From positions 105,413 through 169,412 of the forward strand of contig NZ_NPKO01000014.1 in the NCBI RefSeq assembly GCF_008329605.1: 64,000 bases of DNA, given 5' to 3'. Source of the DNA: Mycolicibacterium sp. P9-64 (GTDB taxonomy: Bacteria; Actinomycetota; Actinomycetes; Mycobacteriales; Mycobacteriaceae). Position numbers and translations under genes: made by a program. Within the stretch, counting starts at the first letter, position 1. The number at the start of each line of letters is the position of its first letter. Below, piece by piece: positions 1 to 8,907 of this stretch. Below the pieces are notes generated by a model, which made no database searches, had not been told where the DNA came from, and saw nothing but the letters and a program-made list of their open reading frames with translations.

Positions 1-710
1 GCGAGGCTGGCCAGGCTTGCGTCGAACGTCGACTTGCCGACGCCGTCGAACACCGCGGCCACTCCGTTTCCCTCGGTCAGCGCGCGGATGGCCATGCCGA
101 ACTCGGCGGGGCCCTGATCAGTCGGGCTGGGGTAGTCCAGCACCTGCACCGCACCGGCCCTTCGAGACATCTCGGCCTTCTCCGGTGTCGAGGCCGTGGT
201 GATCACGTGGGCACCAAGGTTGGTGGCCCACTGCGTCAGAATGAGCCCGACGCCACCAGCGCCTGCGTGCAGCAGCACGGTGTCACCGGATTTCACCGGG
301 TACACCGAATGGGTCAGGAAATGCGCCGTCAGGCCCTTCAACAGCGCGGCGGCGGCCACCTCCGAGGCAATCCCATCCGGTACCCGGGCAGTCAAATCAA
401 TTGGAGCAAGACAATATTCGGCGTAAGTGCCGACGGCATCGGCACTCACGACCCGGTCACCGACCTGGAATCGCGTGACGCCGGGGCCGAGCTCTGCGAC
501 CGTGCCGCACACCTCGCTCCCAACGACGAACGGTAGTTCGTGTGGATACATTCCGGTCCGGAAGTAGGTGTCGATGAAGTTGACGCCGATGGCCTCGGAC
601 TTGATCAACACCTCTCCGGGACCTGGAACGGGGCGGGGGCACTCGACGTACGTCAGCACCTCGGGTCCGCCCGCGCGCGGGACTTCAATGGCATACATTG
701 TCGTGCTCAT
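1..710 (-). CDS. Quinone oxidoreductase-like zinc-free MDR protein (partial, 3' end outside window)
   Basis: The first 236 residues of a medium-chain dehydrogenase/reductase of the NADPH:quinone oxidoreductase (Zeta-crystallin/QOR) type. The N-terminal GroES-like fold carries GVNFIDTYFRTGMYP and VVGSEVCGTV, and the Rossmann part has HAGAGGVGLILTQWA, the usual AGGVG nucleotide-binding turn. No structural-zinc cysteine cluster is seen, as expected for QORs. The ATG (710-708) overlaps the stop of the upstream tautomerase gene as ATGA, so translation is probably coupled. It is the last visible gene of the operon mdlC-tautomerase-QOR. NADPH-linked reduction of a quinone or enone is inferred from family; the substrate is unknown. 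Confidence 0.85.
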   Translation of the reverse strand, partial: MSTTMYAIEVPRAGGPEVLTYVECPRPVPGPGEVLIKSEAIGVNFIDTYFRTGMYPHELPFVVGSEVCGTVAELGPGVTRFQVGDRVVSADAVGTYAEYCLAPIDLTARVPDGIASEVAAAALLKGLTAHFLTHSVYPVKSGDTVLLHAGAGGVGLILTQWATNLGAHVITTASTPEKAEMSRRAGAVQVLDYPSPTDQGPAEFGMAIRALTEGNGVAAVFDGVGKSTFDASLASL

Positions 711-1105
711 TTCGCAGCGGCGATCCAGGCCTGCTCTTCGCCGGGCTCGGGTAGCACGCGGCCACCCTCGACGGCGTAGTGCGCAGGGCTACTTTGGAAT
801 ACGACGAGCACCCGGTCCGCGGCTATCCCGGTCACTCGCGTGGCCGCGGCGGCGATCTCGGTGGCCAGGCGGGTGGTGTCGGCCTCTGGGTGCCCCTCGC
901 GCACCCAGCCGCTGATGAGCAGCGGGCTGGCCTGCACCCCATTGGTGTAGACGCTGTCCGCAGGCAGGCCGGAAAAGACGACGTTGACGTAGGTGCTCGG
1001 CACGTGGTTTATCGCCGAGTGAATGCGTGAGATCTCCACGGCCAAGGTGGCTTTCACGTCTGAGGTGAGTGCGGTATCGACGGTGGTGCAGGTATAGATG
1101 GGCAT
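707..1105 (-). CDS. Tautomerase (4-oxalocrotonate tautomerase superfamily)
   Basis: A 132-residue protein starting MPIYTCTT. Pro2 becomes the amino-terminal proline after Met removal and is the catalytic base in tautomerase/MIF superfamily enzymes. At about 130 residues it is a single-chain, double-length member rather than the 62-residue 4-OT. The start at 1105 is fixed by a strong ribosome-binding site (AGGAGG, about 6 nt upstream) and by the need for Pro2; a longer frame upstream has no support. It lies 89 nt after mdlC and overlaps the QOR start by 4 nt. Keto-enol isomerisation of an aromatic catabolite is inferred from the neighbours. Exact substrate unknown. Confidence 0.85.
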   Translation of the reverse strand: MPIYTCTTVDTALTSDVKATLAVEISRIHSAINHVPSTYVNVVFSGLPADSVYTNGVQASPLLISGWVREGHPEADTTRLATEIAAAATRVTGIAADRVLVVFQSSPAHYAVEGGRVLPEPGEEQAWIAAAK

Positions 1106-1194
1106 GGCTTCCTCCTGGTAGTCGAGCGACGTCGGCGGGGGCCTTTGCCGGCCGCCGCCGAATCGCGGCATTGTGGTTGCGGTTGACGCGGTAC

Positions 1195-2811
1195 TCAGCC
1201 GAGATGCGGCAGTTCCGCTTGGGTCGAGACCACGATGACGGTGGGCCCGTCGGCCTCAAGGGCCGCCTTGAACTCGCTTGCGAGCTCGTCGGTGGTTTCG
1301 ACGTTGGCGGTCCGGCATCCGAAACCGGTTGCCAACGCCGAGATGTCGAGCCCAGGGAGGTCCAGAGCAGGCACGTTCGGGGTCTTCTCGAGCAACGCGA
1401 ACGACTTGAGGATCGCGTATGCGCCGTTGCGCAAGACCACGAACACGATCGGCAGCTCGTGCTGGGCGGCCGTCCAGATCGACTGGATGGAGTACTGGAA
1501 CGAGCCGTCGCCGATGGTGGCTACGATCTTGCGGTTGACTCCGCGTTCGCGGTCGCCGAGGGCGACGCCCACCGCGCCGGGGACACCCCAGCCGATGCCA
1601 CCGCTACCGGTGGCAAAGAAGCTGCCCGTCCGAGTGGTCGGCAACCATTGCAGCAGTTCGGCCATCGTCGAGGTGGACTCCATCACCACGGCCGCGTCGT
1701 CGGGCTTGACGGTGCTCAGGGTGTGGTAAACCTCGTCTGCCGTCAGTGGCTCCGAGGGCTTCGACGTGATCACGGCGCGGTCCCGATTCAGCGGAGTTGG
1801 CGCAGGCCTGCCCTTGGGAGCGTCGACCATCTCGAACAGGTGCTCCAACGCGATCCGGACGTCGCCGACGAGGCTGTCACCCACGGGGGCGATGGAGGCC
1901 AAGTGCGGGTCGACCGTGATCTGCAGCAGGTCGGTGCCTTCCGGCAGGTACTCACCGGCCACGTACGGGTAGTAGCGGAACACCTGTGCGCCGATCGCGA
2001 TCACCAGATCGTGGCCCTGGATCACCCGATTCACCTCGTCGATGGTCATCGGCATCGGGCCCGCGTACAGCCGGTGATTCTCGGGGAACGAGACTCGGTC
2101 GGTCAGTGCGCTGGCGTGCACGGGTGCGCCCAGCTTCTCGGCGAATGCGATGCCGGCCTCCCAGCCACCGGCCCTATCCACCTCGGGGCCGAGCAGCAGC
2201 AGCGGGTTCTTCGCGCGATTGATCCGGTCGGCAAAGCCACGCAGCCGCTCGCAGTCGGGCGTGACGCTGGTGCTGATGGTCCGCACCACGGCCGGGCCGA
2301 GGGCCGGCTTCTGCCAGTCGTCCAGCGGGATCGAGAGGAACACCGGACCCATCGGCGGCTGCATCGCCACCGCGTAGGCGCGCATGAACGCGGCGGGCAC
2401 GTCCTCGGCGCGAGCAGGCTCGAAGGCCCACTTGACCCACGGCTTCGGCATCGTCGTCGCATCGGGATTGTTCAAATACGGGTCGACGATCGACATTTCG
2501 CGAGTCTGTTGCCCGGCGGTGACGATCAGCGGGGTGTTGGCGCGGTAAGCCGCCACCAGACTGCCCATCCCGTTGCCGGTACCCGCGGCGGTGTGCAGGT
2601 TCACCAACGCGGGCTTGCCCGTGGCCTGGGCGAAGCCGTCGGCCATCGCCACTGCCGAGGCCTCCTGCAGCGCAAGCACGTAGGTGAAGTCTGCCGGAAA
2701 GTCTTGCAGGAACGTCTGTTCCGTCGAACCCGGGTTCCCGAACACCGTGGTGATCCCCAGGGTCCTGAGCAAATCGTAAGTGACGTCGTGAATGGTCTTT
2801 TGATCGGTCAT
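1195..2811 (-). CDS. mdlC: Thiamine-diphosphate decarboxylase, benzoylformate decarboxylase-like (MdlC)
   Basis: A 538-residue ThDP enzyme of the benzoylformate decarboxylase branch (benzoylformate to benzaldehyde + CO2). N-terminal landmarks are VFGNPGSTEQ (Ser29, equivalent of BFDC Ser26), ALQEASAVAMADG (Glu50, the cofactor-activating glutamate) and NLHTAAG (His73, equivalent of His70). The C-terminal ThDP/Mg motif is IGDGSFQYS ... VVLRNGAYA. The second active-site histidine of P. putida BFDC (His281, in FRYHQY) is replaced by Tyr281 here (FRYYPY), so substrate range or stereochemistry may differ. The start at Met 2811 skips an unsupported 46-residue extension. It is the first gene of the mdlC-tautomerase-QOR operon. 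Confidence 0.85.
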   Translation of the reverse strand: MTDQKTIHDVTYDLLRTLGITTVFGNPGSTEQTFLQDFPADFTYVLALQEASAVAMADGFAQATGKPALVNLHTAAGTGNGMGSLVAAYRANTPLIVTAGQQTREMSIVDPYLNNPDATTMPKPWVKWAFEPARAEDVPAAFMRAYAVAMQPPMGPVFLSIPLDDWQKPALGPAVVRTISTSVTPDCERLRGFADRINRAKNPLLLLGPEVDRAGGWEAGIAFAEKLGAPVHASALTDRVSFPENHRLYAGPMPMTIDEVNRVIQGHDLVIAIGAQVFRYYPYVAGEYLPEGTDLLQITVDPHLASIAPVGDSLVGDVRIALEHLFEMVDAPKGRPAPTPLNRDRAVITSKPSEPLTADEVYHTLSTVKPDDAAVVMESTSTMAELLQWLPTTRTGSFFATGSGGIGWGVPGAVGVALGDRERGVNRKIVATIGDGSFQYSIQSIWTAAQHELPIVFVVLRNGAYAILKSFALLEKTPNVPALDLPGLDISALATGFGCRTANVETTDELASEFKAALEADGPTVIVVSTQAELPHLG

Positions 2812-3006
2812 GGGTCTCACCAGTCCTTCGTTTGTTGGAATCGATGTGGCTAGCGAGCGGTCGCACCCCAGCTCTACGAGAACCCTGACCGATTCCCGTG
2901 AGTCGGTCATCACCGCTGACCACCAACCGACAGGGGGCTGGCCAGACATCGACGATTGCTGCTAGCGGGTATGGCCATCGGGTGGTGACTCGTGCCAGGG
3001 CTACAC

Positions 3007-3114
3007 CTGTTCATCAGCCCCCGCACAGTGGAATGGCACCTGAGCAAGATCTTCGTCAAGCTCGGCGTCACGTCCCGCAGACAGTTGCGGAAGGCTGCGG
3101 TGGACGTGCAGTGA
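3007..3114 (+). pseudogene. Remnant of a LuxR-family HTH (C-terminal 35 residues only)
   Basis: On the plus strand this stretch reads LFISPRTVEWHLSKIFVKLG then VTSRRQLRKAAVDVQ and a stop. It is a good match to the second half of a LuxR/GerE helix-turn-helix, including the recognition helix (SPRTVEWHLSKIF). An in-frame stop lies at 2986-2988 and no start or first half of the domain is present, so this is the stump of a deleted regulator. It sits between the 5' end of mdlC and the 3' end of dnaE2 and may mark where a regulator of mdlC was lost. Confidence 0.6.
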
Positions 3115-3123
3115 GCGCCTGCC

Positions 3124-6100
3124 TTACTGAAAGTCCCTCGACTTGGATGCCACCCGCATGTCGAGCTTGCTCATCCTGTCGGCGATCACGGTGACGGCGC
3201 CGCTGGCGTTCTGCACGATGCCACGGATCACCAGCCCCGACGCCGTCTGCGCCAGCTTGCGGTGCCTGCCCCAAACCCCGCGCGAACACAGCACGTTGAC
3301 CATCCCCGTCTCGTCCTCCAGGTTCATGAACGTCACGCCCTGAGCGGTGGCCGGCCGCTGCCGATGCGTCACCGCGCCGGCCACCAGCACTCGGGTGCCA
3401 TCGGGTACCGACAGCAGTCGGTTGGCAGGCACGACGCCGATCTCGTCGAGACGCTCGCGAAGGAACTGGATGGGGTGGCTGTCCGGCGAGACCCCGGTGG
3501 CCCATACGTCGGCGGCGGCCAACTCGAGGTGGGTCATGCCAGGCAGGGACGGGACGTGCGACGACGATCCGACACCTGGCAACCGGTCGGGACGCTCGGA
3601 TGCCGCTGCCCCGGCCGCCCACAGCGCCTCGCGCCTGGAGATCCTGAAGCAGCCAAGCGCCCCCGCGGTGGCCAGCGCCTCGGTCTGCGGAACGGACAGC
3701 TGCACCCGGCCCGCCAGGTCGACCGTAGACGTGAACGCACCGTTGGCATTTCGCTCCTCGACGATCCGCTCGGCCAGCTCGTCGCCGATGTGCCGGACGG
3801 CACCAAGACCCAGCCTGACGGCGTTGCCCGCGTCCTCCAACGTGGCGTGCGCCAGGCTGGCATTCACGTCGGGCCCGTGCACGACGACGCCATGTCGACG
3901 GGCATCGGCGACCAGCGACTGCGGCGAGTAGAAGCCCATCGGCTGGGCGCGCAACAGCGCCGCGCAGAACACCGCAGGGTGGTGCAGCTTGAACCACGAC
4001 GAGTAGAACACCAGCGAGGCGAACGACAACGAATGGCTCTCGGGGAAACCGAAGTTGGCGAAGGCCTCCAGCTTGTCGTAGATCCGGTCGGCCACCTCGC
4101 CGGTGATGCCGTGCCGGTTGCGCATGCCGTCGTAGAACCGGGCACGTAGCCCGCGCATCTTCTCGGTGGACCGCTTGGATCCCATGGCACGGCGCAACTG
4201 GTCGGCCTCGGCGGCCGAAAAGCCTGCGCAGTCGACCGCCAGCTGCATCAGCTGCTCCTGAAAGAGCGGAACCCCCAACGTCTTGCGCAGCGCCTGCTCC
4301 ATCGACGGATGGTCGTAGGTCACCGGTTCCAGACCGTTGCGCCTGTTGATGTAGGGGTGCACCGAGTTGCCCTGGATCGGTCCCGGCCGGATCAGGGCCA
4401 CCTCGACCACCAGGTCGTAGAACACTCGCGGCTTGAGCCTTGGCAACGTGGCCATCTGCGCGCGCGACTCCACCTGGAACACCCCGACGGAGTCGGCGCG
4501 CTGCAGCATCTCGTACACCGCGGGCTCGGAGAGGTCCAGTTTCGCCAGGTCGACCTCGATGCCCTTGTGCTCGGCGGTCAGGTCGATGGCGTAGTGCAGC
4601 GCCGAGAGCATGCCAAGCCCGAGCATGTCGAACTTCACCAATCCGATTGCCGCGCAGTCGTCCTTGTCCCACTGCAGCACGCTGCGGTTCTCCATGCGGG
4701 CCCACTCCACGGGGCACACGTCGGCGATGGGCCGGTCGCAGATCACCATGCCTCCCGAGTGGATGCCCATGTGCCTCGGCAGGTTCTTGATCTGCAACGC
4801 GAGATCGATCACCTGCTCGGGGATGTCCTCGACGTCTGGCGAGTCCGCAAGCCCGTTCCACCTGCTGATCTGCTTGCTCCAGGCGTCCTGCTGGCCTTGC
4901 GAGAAGCCGAGCGCGCGGGCCATGTCACGCACGGCGCTGCGGCCCCGGTAGGTGATGACGTTGGCGACCTGTGCGGCGTAGTCGCGGCCGTAGCGTTCGT
5001 AGACGTACTGAATCGCCTTCTCCCGCAAGTCCGATTCGATGTCGATGTCGATGTCGGGTGGCCCGTCGCGCGCCGGGGAGAGGAATCGTTCGAACAACAA
5101 CTCGTTGGCGATCGGATCGACGTGGGTGACGCCCAACGCGTAACAGACCGCCGAGTTGGCGGCCGATCCCCTGCCTTGGGCCAGGATGTCGTTCTCCCTG
5201 CAGAACCGGGTGATGTCGTGCACCACCAGGAAGTAGCCGGGGAAGTTCAGCTGGGTGATGACCTTCAGCTCGTGCTCGATCTGCTGGTAGGCACGTGGGG
5301 ATCGCTCTGGCGGGCCGTAGCGGTTGTGGGCTCCCGTCATCACCAGGTGCCGTAGCCAGCTGTCCTCGTTGTGCCCGTCGGGCACGTCGAACGGCGGCAG
5401 CTGAGGGGCGATGAGCGCCAGCCCGAATGCACACTGCTCGCCGAGATCGGCTGCGGCCGTCACCACCTCGGGGCAGTGTGCGAAAAGCCGTGCCATCTCC
5501 TCCCCCGACCGCAGGTGCGCGCCACCCAGCGGCGCCAGCCAGCCTGCCGCGTCGTCCATCGAGTTGCGCGCCCGGATCGCCCCCATCGCCATCGCCAGCC
5601 TTCCACGGCTGGGTTCGGCGAAATGTGCTGCGGTGCTTGCCACCACGCCGACGCCGAAGCGTGGGGCAAGTGCGGCCAGCGCGGCGTTGCACTCGTCGTC
5701 GAGCGGATGGCCGTGCCTGGTCAGCTCGATGCTGACCCGGTCGGCGCCGAAGCGGTCCACCAGATCAGCCAGTGCCGCCTCTGCCGCATCGGGGCCGCCG
5801 CTCGAGAGTGCTTGACGCACATGGCCCTTGCGGCAGCCGGTGAGGATGTGCCAGTGCCCGCCGGCGGCCTCGGTCAGCTCGTCGAAGTCGTAGCTTGGCT
5901 TGCCCTTCTCACCGCCTGCCAGGTGCGCCCTTGTCAGCTGCCGCGACAGCCGTCGATACCCCTCCGGCCCGCGCGCCAGGACCAGCAGATGCGGACCTGG
6001 CGGGTCGGGTTCCTCGGTGCGGGCGACGTTTCCGAGCGAGAGCTCCGCGCCGAATACCGTGGCCACGTTCAACTCCCTGGCGGCCTCGGCGAACCGCACC

Positions 6101-6417
6101 ACCCCGTACAGGCCGTCGTGGTCGGTCAGCGCGATGGCACGCAGGCCCAGCCGCGCGGCCTCCTCGACCAGCTCTTCTGGCGTGCTTGCCCCGTCGAGGA
6201 AGCTGTACGCCGAATGGGCGTGCAACTCGGCATACGGCACCGACGACACAGCTCGACGCTCATCAATCGGTTCGTAGGCGCCCCGCTTGCGCGACCAGGC
6301 CGGGCTGTCACCACCGTCGGCGTCCGGTTCGGGAAGGCGTGAACCGGCCCGCCGCGGCTTGCCGGTGAGCACACGCTCCATCTCGCCCCAGCTCGGAGGC
6401 CCGTTGTGCCAACCCAT
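3124..6417 (-). CDS. dnaE2: Error-prone DNA polymerase III alpha subunit DnaE2
   Basis: A 1097-residue C-family polymerase, the replicative member of the mycobacterial mutasome that performs damage-induced mutagenic synthesis with ImuA' and ImuB. An N-terminal PHP domain (AELHAHSAYSFLDGAS, LTDHDG) is followed by the palm with the catalytic aspartates PDIDIDIES, helix-hairpin-helix sequence and a C-terminal OB fold (VTFMNLEDETGMVNV). It ends without the tau-binding extension of DnaE1. Start choice: the longest frame begins at 6438, inside the LexA box, so Met 6417 (MGWHNGPPSWGEMERVL) is used. It is preceded by GGGGGA and matches my recollection of the M. tuberculosis N-terminus. Expression should be LexA-repressed through the box at 6431-6446. 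Confidence 0.95.
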   Translation of the reverse strand: MGWHNGPPSWGEMERVLTGKPRRAGSRLPEPDADGGDSPAWSRKRGAYEPIDERRAVSSVPYAELHAHSAYSFLDGASTPEELVEEAARLGLRAIALTDHDGLYGVVRFAEAARELNVATVFGAELSLGNVARTEEPDPPGPHLLVLARGPEGYRRLSRQLTRAHLAGGEKGKPSYDFDELTEAAGGHWHILTGCRKGHVRQALSSGGPDAAEAALADLVDRFGADRVSIELTRHGHPLDDECNAALAALAPRFGVGVVASTAAHFAEPSRGRLAMAMGAIRARNSMDDAAGWLAPLGGAHLRSGEEMARLFAHCPEVVTAAADLGEQCAFGLALIAPQLPPFDVPDGHNEDSWLRHLVMTGAHNRYGPPERSPRAYQQIEHELKVITQLNFPGYFLVVHDITRFCRENDILAQGRGSAANSAVCYALGVTHVDPIANELLFERFLSPARDGPPDIDIDIESDLREKAIQYVYERYGRDYAAQVANVITYRGRSAVRDMARALGFSQGQQDAWSKQISRWNGLADSPDVEDIPEQVIDLALQIKNLPRHMGIHSGGMVICDRPIADVCPVEWARMENRSVLQWDKDDCAAIGLVKFDMLGLGMLSALHYAIDLTAEHKGIEVDLAKLDLSEPAVYEMLQRADSVGVFQVESRAQMATLPRLKPRVFYDLVVEVALIRPGPIQGNSVHPYINRRNGLEPVTYDHPSMEQALRKTLGVPLFQEQLMQLAVDCAGFSAAEADQLRRAMGSKRSTEKMRGLRARFYDGMRNRHGITGEVADRIYDKLEAFANFGFPESHSLSFASLVFYSSWFKLHHPAVFCAALLRAQPMGFYSPQSLVADARRHGVVVHGPDVNASLAHATLEDAGNAVRLGLGAVRHIGDELAERIVEERNANGAFTSTVDLAGRVQLSVPQTEALATAGALGCFRISRREALWAAGAAASERPDRLPGVGSSSHVPSLPGMTHLELAAADVWATGVSPDSHPIQFLRERLDEIGVVPANRLLSVPDGTRVLVAGAVTHRQRPATAQGVTFMNLEDETGMVNVLCSRGVWGRHRKLAQTASGLVIRGIVQNASGAVTVIADRMSKLDMRVASKSRDFQ

Positions 6418-6430
6418 TCCCCCAGAGTAA

Positions 6431-6446
6431 TCGAACACATGTTCGA
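6431..6446. promoter_or_regulatory. LexA/SOS box upstream of dnaE2
   Basis: A perfect 16-bp palindrome TCGAAC-acat-GTTCGA, the mycobacterial LexA consensus (TCGAAC-N4-GTTCGA). It lies 13 nt upstream of the chosen dnaE2 start, so bound LexA would block transcription. Its position rules out the longer dnaE2 frame. Confidence 0.95.
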
Positions 6447-6467
6447 CTTCTACGGGCAGAAGAGGGC

Positions 6468-6494
6468 AAGAAAAAAGGGGCCCTCAGGCCCCTT
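6468..6494 (-). terminator. Rho-independent terminator reading leftward, just upstream of dnaE2
   Basis: The stem AAGGGGCC-loop CTCA-GGCCCCTT (6475-6494) is followed, on the minus strand, by a T-rich tract (from the plus-strand A-run 6468-6476). It would stop minus-strand RNA before it enters the dnaE2 promoter. No minus-strand gene lies immediately upstream, so it may shield the SOS promoter from antisense transcription out of the divergent monooxygenase gene. Confidence 0.6.
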
Positions 6495-6594
6495 CCACCT
6501 TCAATCTATAGCGCACCGGGGGGCTTGCCGCAAGACCCCGGTCGTGCCGCATACTCGCTGGCCGAGCCTTCAACCTGCGGAAATGGGACTGCGA

Positions 6595-8142
6595 ATGACG
6601 GAAACCGACGTGATCATCGTGGGCGCCGCCCCAACCGGACTGATGCTGGCCGGCGAGCTCCGCCGACATGGCGTGGGCGTGCTGGTCCTGGAGCGGCTAC
6701 TGGAGCCTCGCCCCGTCCCGAAGGCCGGCGGCGTCGGCGGCCAGCTCCTGCGATTCCTGGACCATCGCGGGCTCACCGGCCGGTTCGAGGCGGCCAGCGG
6801 CCAGCCACGTCCGACCCCCCGATTCCCGTTCGGTGGTCTGCACGTCGACCTCACCCAGCTTGCCGAGAACCCGATGGAGGCGCTGCTCCTCCCCCAGCCC
6901 GACCTAGAGCGCTTGCTCGAGGAGATCGCCGTCGAGCTCGGTGCCGAGGTCCGCCGCGGCCACGAGCTGGCCGGGCTGGCCAAGGACGACGACGCGGTGA
7001 CCGCGGACGTGTGCGGGCCCGATGGACCATATCGGGTGACCGCGCGATACCTGGTGGGCTGCGACGGCGTTGGCAGCCCCGTTCGCGACATGGCCGGGAT
7101 CGCGTTCCCCGGCATCACCTACCCGGAGGTCAACCGCCTCGGTCACTTCGCCATGCCCGATTCGGTGACGCTGCGCGACGACGGCGACTACGAGGTCCCC
7201 GGCATCGGTCGCGTCCGCGCGGGCTATACCCAGACCGACCGCGGCGTGTTCGCGATGAGTTCCTACACCCCAGACGATCTGGGGCTCTACACCAGCGAAG
7301 AGCAGGACCACGACTACGGCTACGACGACACCGAGCCGATGACCGTCGCCGAGTTCCAGGACAGCATCCGCCGCGTCCTCGGAGCCGACATTCCTCTGAT
7401 CGAACCGACCCGGCTGACGCGCTTCACCTACGGCGCGCGACAGGTCGACCGCTACCGCGTGGGCCGCGTGTTGGTGGCAGGCGATGCGGCACACCAGTTT
7501 CCGTCAGGCGGCGTCGCCCTCACCGCAGGCATGCTCGACACCGTCAACCTGGCGTGGAAGCTGGCCGCCGAGATCGACGGCTGGGCCCCGCCCGGCCTGC
7601 TCGACACCTATCACGACGAACGTCACCTCGCCGGGGCACGCACGTTGCAGCACACCCAGGCGCAGGTGGCGCTGCGGCGTGGGCTCGACGCGGCCGCCGA
7701 TGCGCTTCGGCAGGTGGTGTCCGAACTGCTCCTCGACGAGCCTGCGCAACGCCGGGTCGGCGAGATGATCGCGGGCGCCGACATCCGCTACCCGATGCCA
7801 GGCTCGGACCGGCACCCCATGGTCGGTACCTTCGCCCCCGATCTGGCCCTGCGCACCGCTCGGGGCACGACGAGCGTCGCGGAACTCGCCAGGGCCGCCC
7901 AGCCCGTCCTGCTCGACCTCGCCGATCGCCACGACGTTCGCGAGGCCGTTCGCGGCTGGGAGGATCGGGTCGACGTCCACACCGCGGAGACCGACGACCG
8001 CCCGGCCGACGCCCTCCTGATCCGGCCGGACGCCCACATCGCCTGGGCCGCAACGATGAAAGAATCCGCGAGCACCGCCGTGCCCTCCCTGCGAGAAGCG
8101 CTATCGCATTGGTTTGGTGCGCCGCATCGAAATGACCGATGA
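6595..8142 (+). CDS. FAD-dependent aromatic hydroxylase-type monooxygenase (PheA/TfdB/RdmE-like)
   Basis: A 515-residue group A flavoprotein monooxygenase. The N-terminal FAD motif is VIIVGAAPTGLMLAGEL (the usual GxGxxG reads GAAPTG), the middle has VGCDGVGSPVRDMAG (DG motif), and the second FAD motif is VLVAGDAAHQFPSGGVALTAG (GD motif). The C-terminal thioredoxin-like tail is typical of polyketide and phenol hydroxylases. The start could be 6583 or 6595; 6595 puts the FAD motif at the usual distance from the N-terminus. DUF899 and SRPBCC genes follow closely on the same strand. Hydroxylation of an aromatic or polyketide substrate is a family inference; substrate unknown. Confidence 0.85.
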   Translation: MTETDVIIVGAAPTGLMLAGELRRHGVGVLVLERLLEPRPVPKAGGVGGQLLRFLDHRGLTGRFEAASGQPRPTPRFPFGGLHVDLTQLAENPMEALLLPQPDLERLLEEIAVELGAEVRRGHELAGLAKDDDAVTADVCGPDGPYRVTARYLVGCDGVGSPVRDMAGIAFPGITYPEVNRLGHFAMPDSVTLRDDGDYEVPGIGRVRAGYTQTDRGVFAMSSYTPDDLGLYTSEEQDHDYGYDDTEPMTVAEFQDSIRRVLGADIPLIEPTRLTRFTYGARQVDRYRVGRVLVAGDAAHQFPSGGVALTAGMLDTVNLAWKLAAEIDGWAPPGLLDTYHDERHLAGARTLQHTQAQVALRRGLDAAADALRQVVSELLLDEPAQRRVGEMIAGADIRYPMPGSDRHPMVGTFAPDLALRTARGTTSVAELARAAQPVLLDLADRHDVREAVRGWEDRVDVHTAETDDRPADALLIRPDAHIAWAATMKESASTAVPSLREALSHWFGAPHRNDR

Positions 8143-8196
8143 GTTTTGCGCGCCGGCGGAGTCAAATCAGGAAGGGAACTACACCGAGAGGAAGAC

Positions 8197-8907
8197 ATGG
8201 CTCAACACGGTTCACCAGTGGCCACCGCGAAGCCGTCCGTGGTCGACCAACCCACCTGGCGCACGGCCCTGGAGGAGCTGCGCCGCCGCGAGAAGGCCGC
8301 CACCAAGGAGCTCGACGCGATCGCCGCCCAACGCCGCAGGCTGCCGATGGTCGAGATGCCCGACTACACGTTGATCGGCGAGAACGGGCCCGTCCGCCTG
8401 GTCGACGTGTTCGACGGCCGCTCGCAGCTCATCGTCTACAACCACATGTGGTCCGACGGTGCCGAGTGGCAGTGCGGTGGCTGCACCAGCCTCACGTCGC
8501 AGTGGGACCGCCTGGACTTCCTCGAGCCCTATGACGCACGCTTCGTCGTGGTCACCAACGGGCCGATCGACGAGGCGCTGGCATACCGCAACAAGGTCGG
8601 CAACACGATGACGTGGTACTCGTCGTCGGACAGCTCGTTCGCCGCCGACGTCGACGCCCCTCCCGGCGGCGGCTTCGGCGCCAATGTCTTCCTTCGTGAC
8701 GGCGACACCGTGTACCGCACCTGGCACACCAACGGGCGCGGTTGCGAGCAGCTCACGTGCACGTTCGCGTTGGTCGACGTGTTGCCGTGGGGCCGCCAGG
8801 AGGAGTGGCAGGACTCACCAGAGGGTTGGCCGAAGTCGCCGACCTACTCCGGCTGGCTCGACTCCCCCGACATCGCGCGGCTCTACGGACCAGGCTCCGA
8901 CGCATGA
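8197..8907 (+). CDS. DUF899 family thioredoxin-like protein
   Basis: A 236-residue soluble protein of the DUF899 family, a thioredoxin-fold group often found beside flavoenzymes. The body has MPDYTLIGENGPVRLVD, then the cysteine pair QCGGCTSLT at the thioredoxin active-site position, and a C-terminal half (WHTNGRGCEQL, LPWGRQEEW) conserved in this family. The start at 8197 follows a GAGAGGAAG ribosome-binding site. It lies 54 nt after the FAD monooxygenase and overlaps the next gene by ATGA. Disulfide or peroxide chemistry is plausible, but no biochemical role is firmly assigned to the family. Confidence 0.85.
   Translation: MAQHGSPVATAKPSVVDQPTWRTALEELRRREKAATKELDAIAAQRRRLPMVEMPDYTLIGENGPVRLVDVFDGRSQLIVYNHMWSDGAEWQCGGCTSLTSQWDRLDFLEPYDARFVVVTNGPIDEALAYRNKVGNTMTWYSSSDSSFAADVDAPPGGGFGANVFLRDGDTVYRTWHTNGRGCEQLTCTFALVDVLPWGRQEEWQDSPEGWPKSPTYSGWLDSPDIARLYGPGSDA

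Noticed and set aside
1069..2853. Plus-strand open frame of about 594 codons opposite mdlC
   Set aside because: Arg/His/Gly-rich low-complexity translation with no domains; it is the antisense shadow of a high-GC gene.
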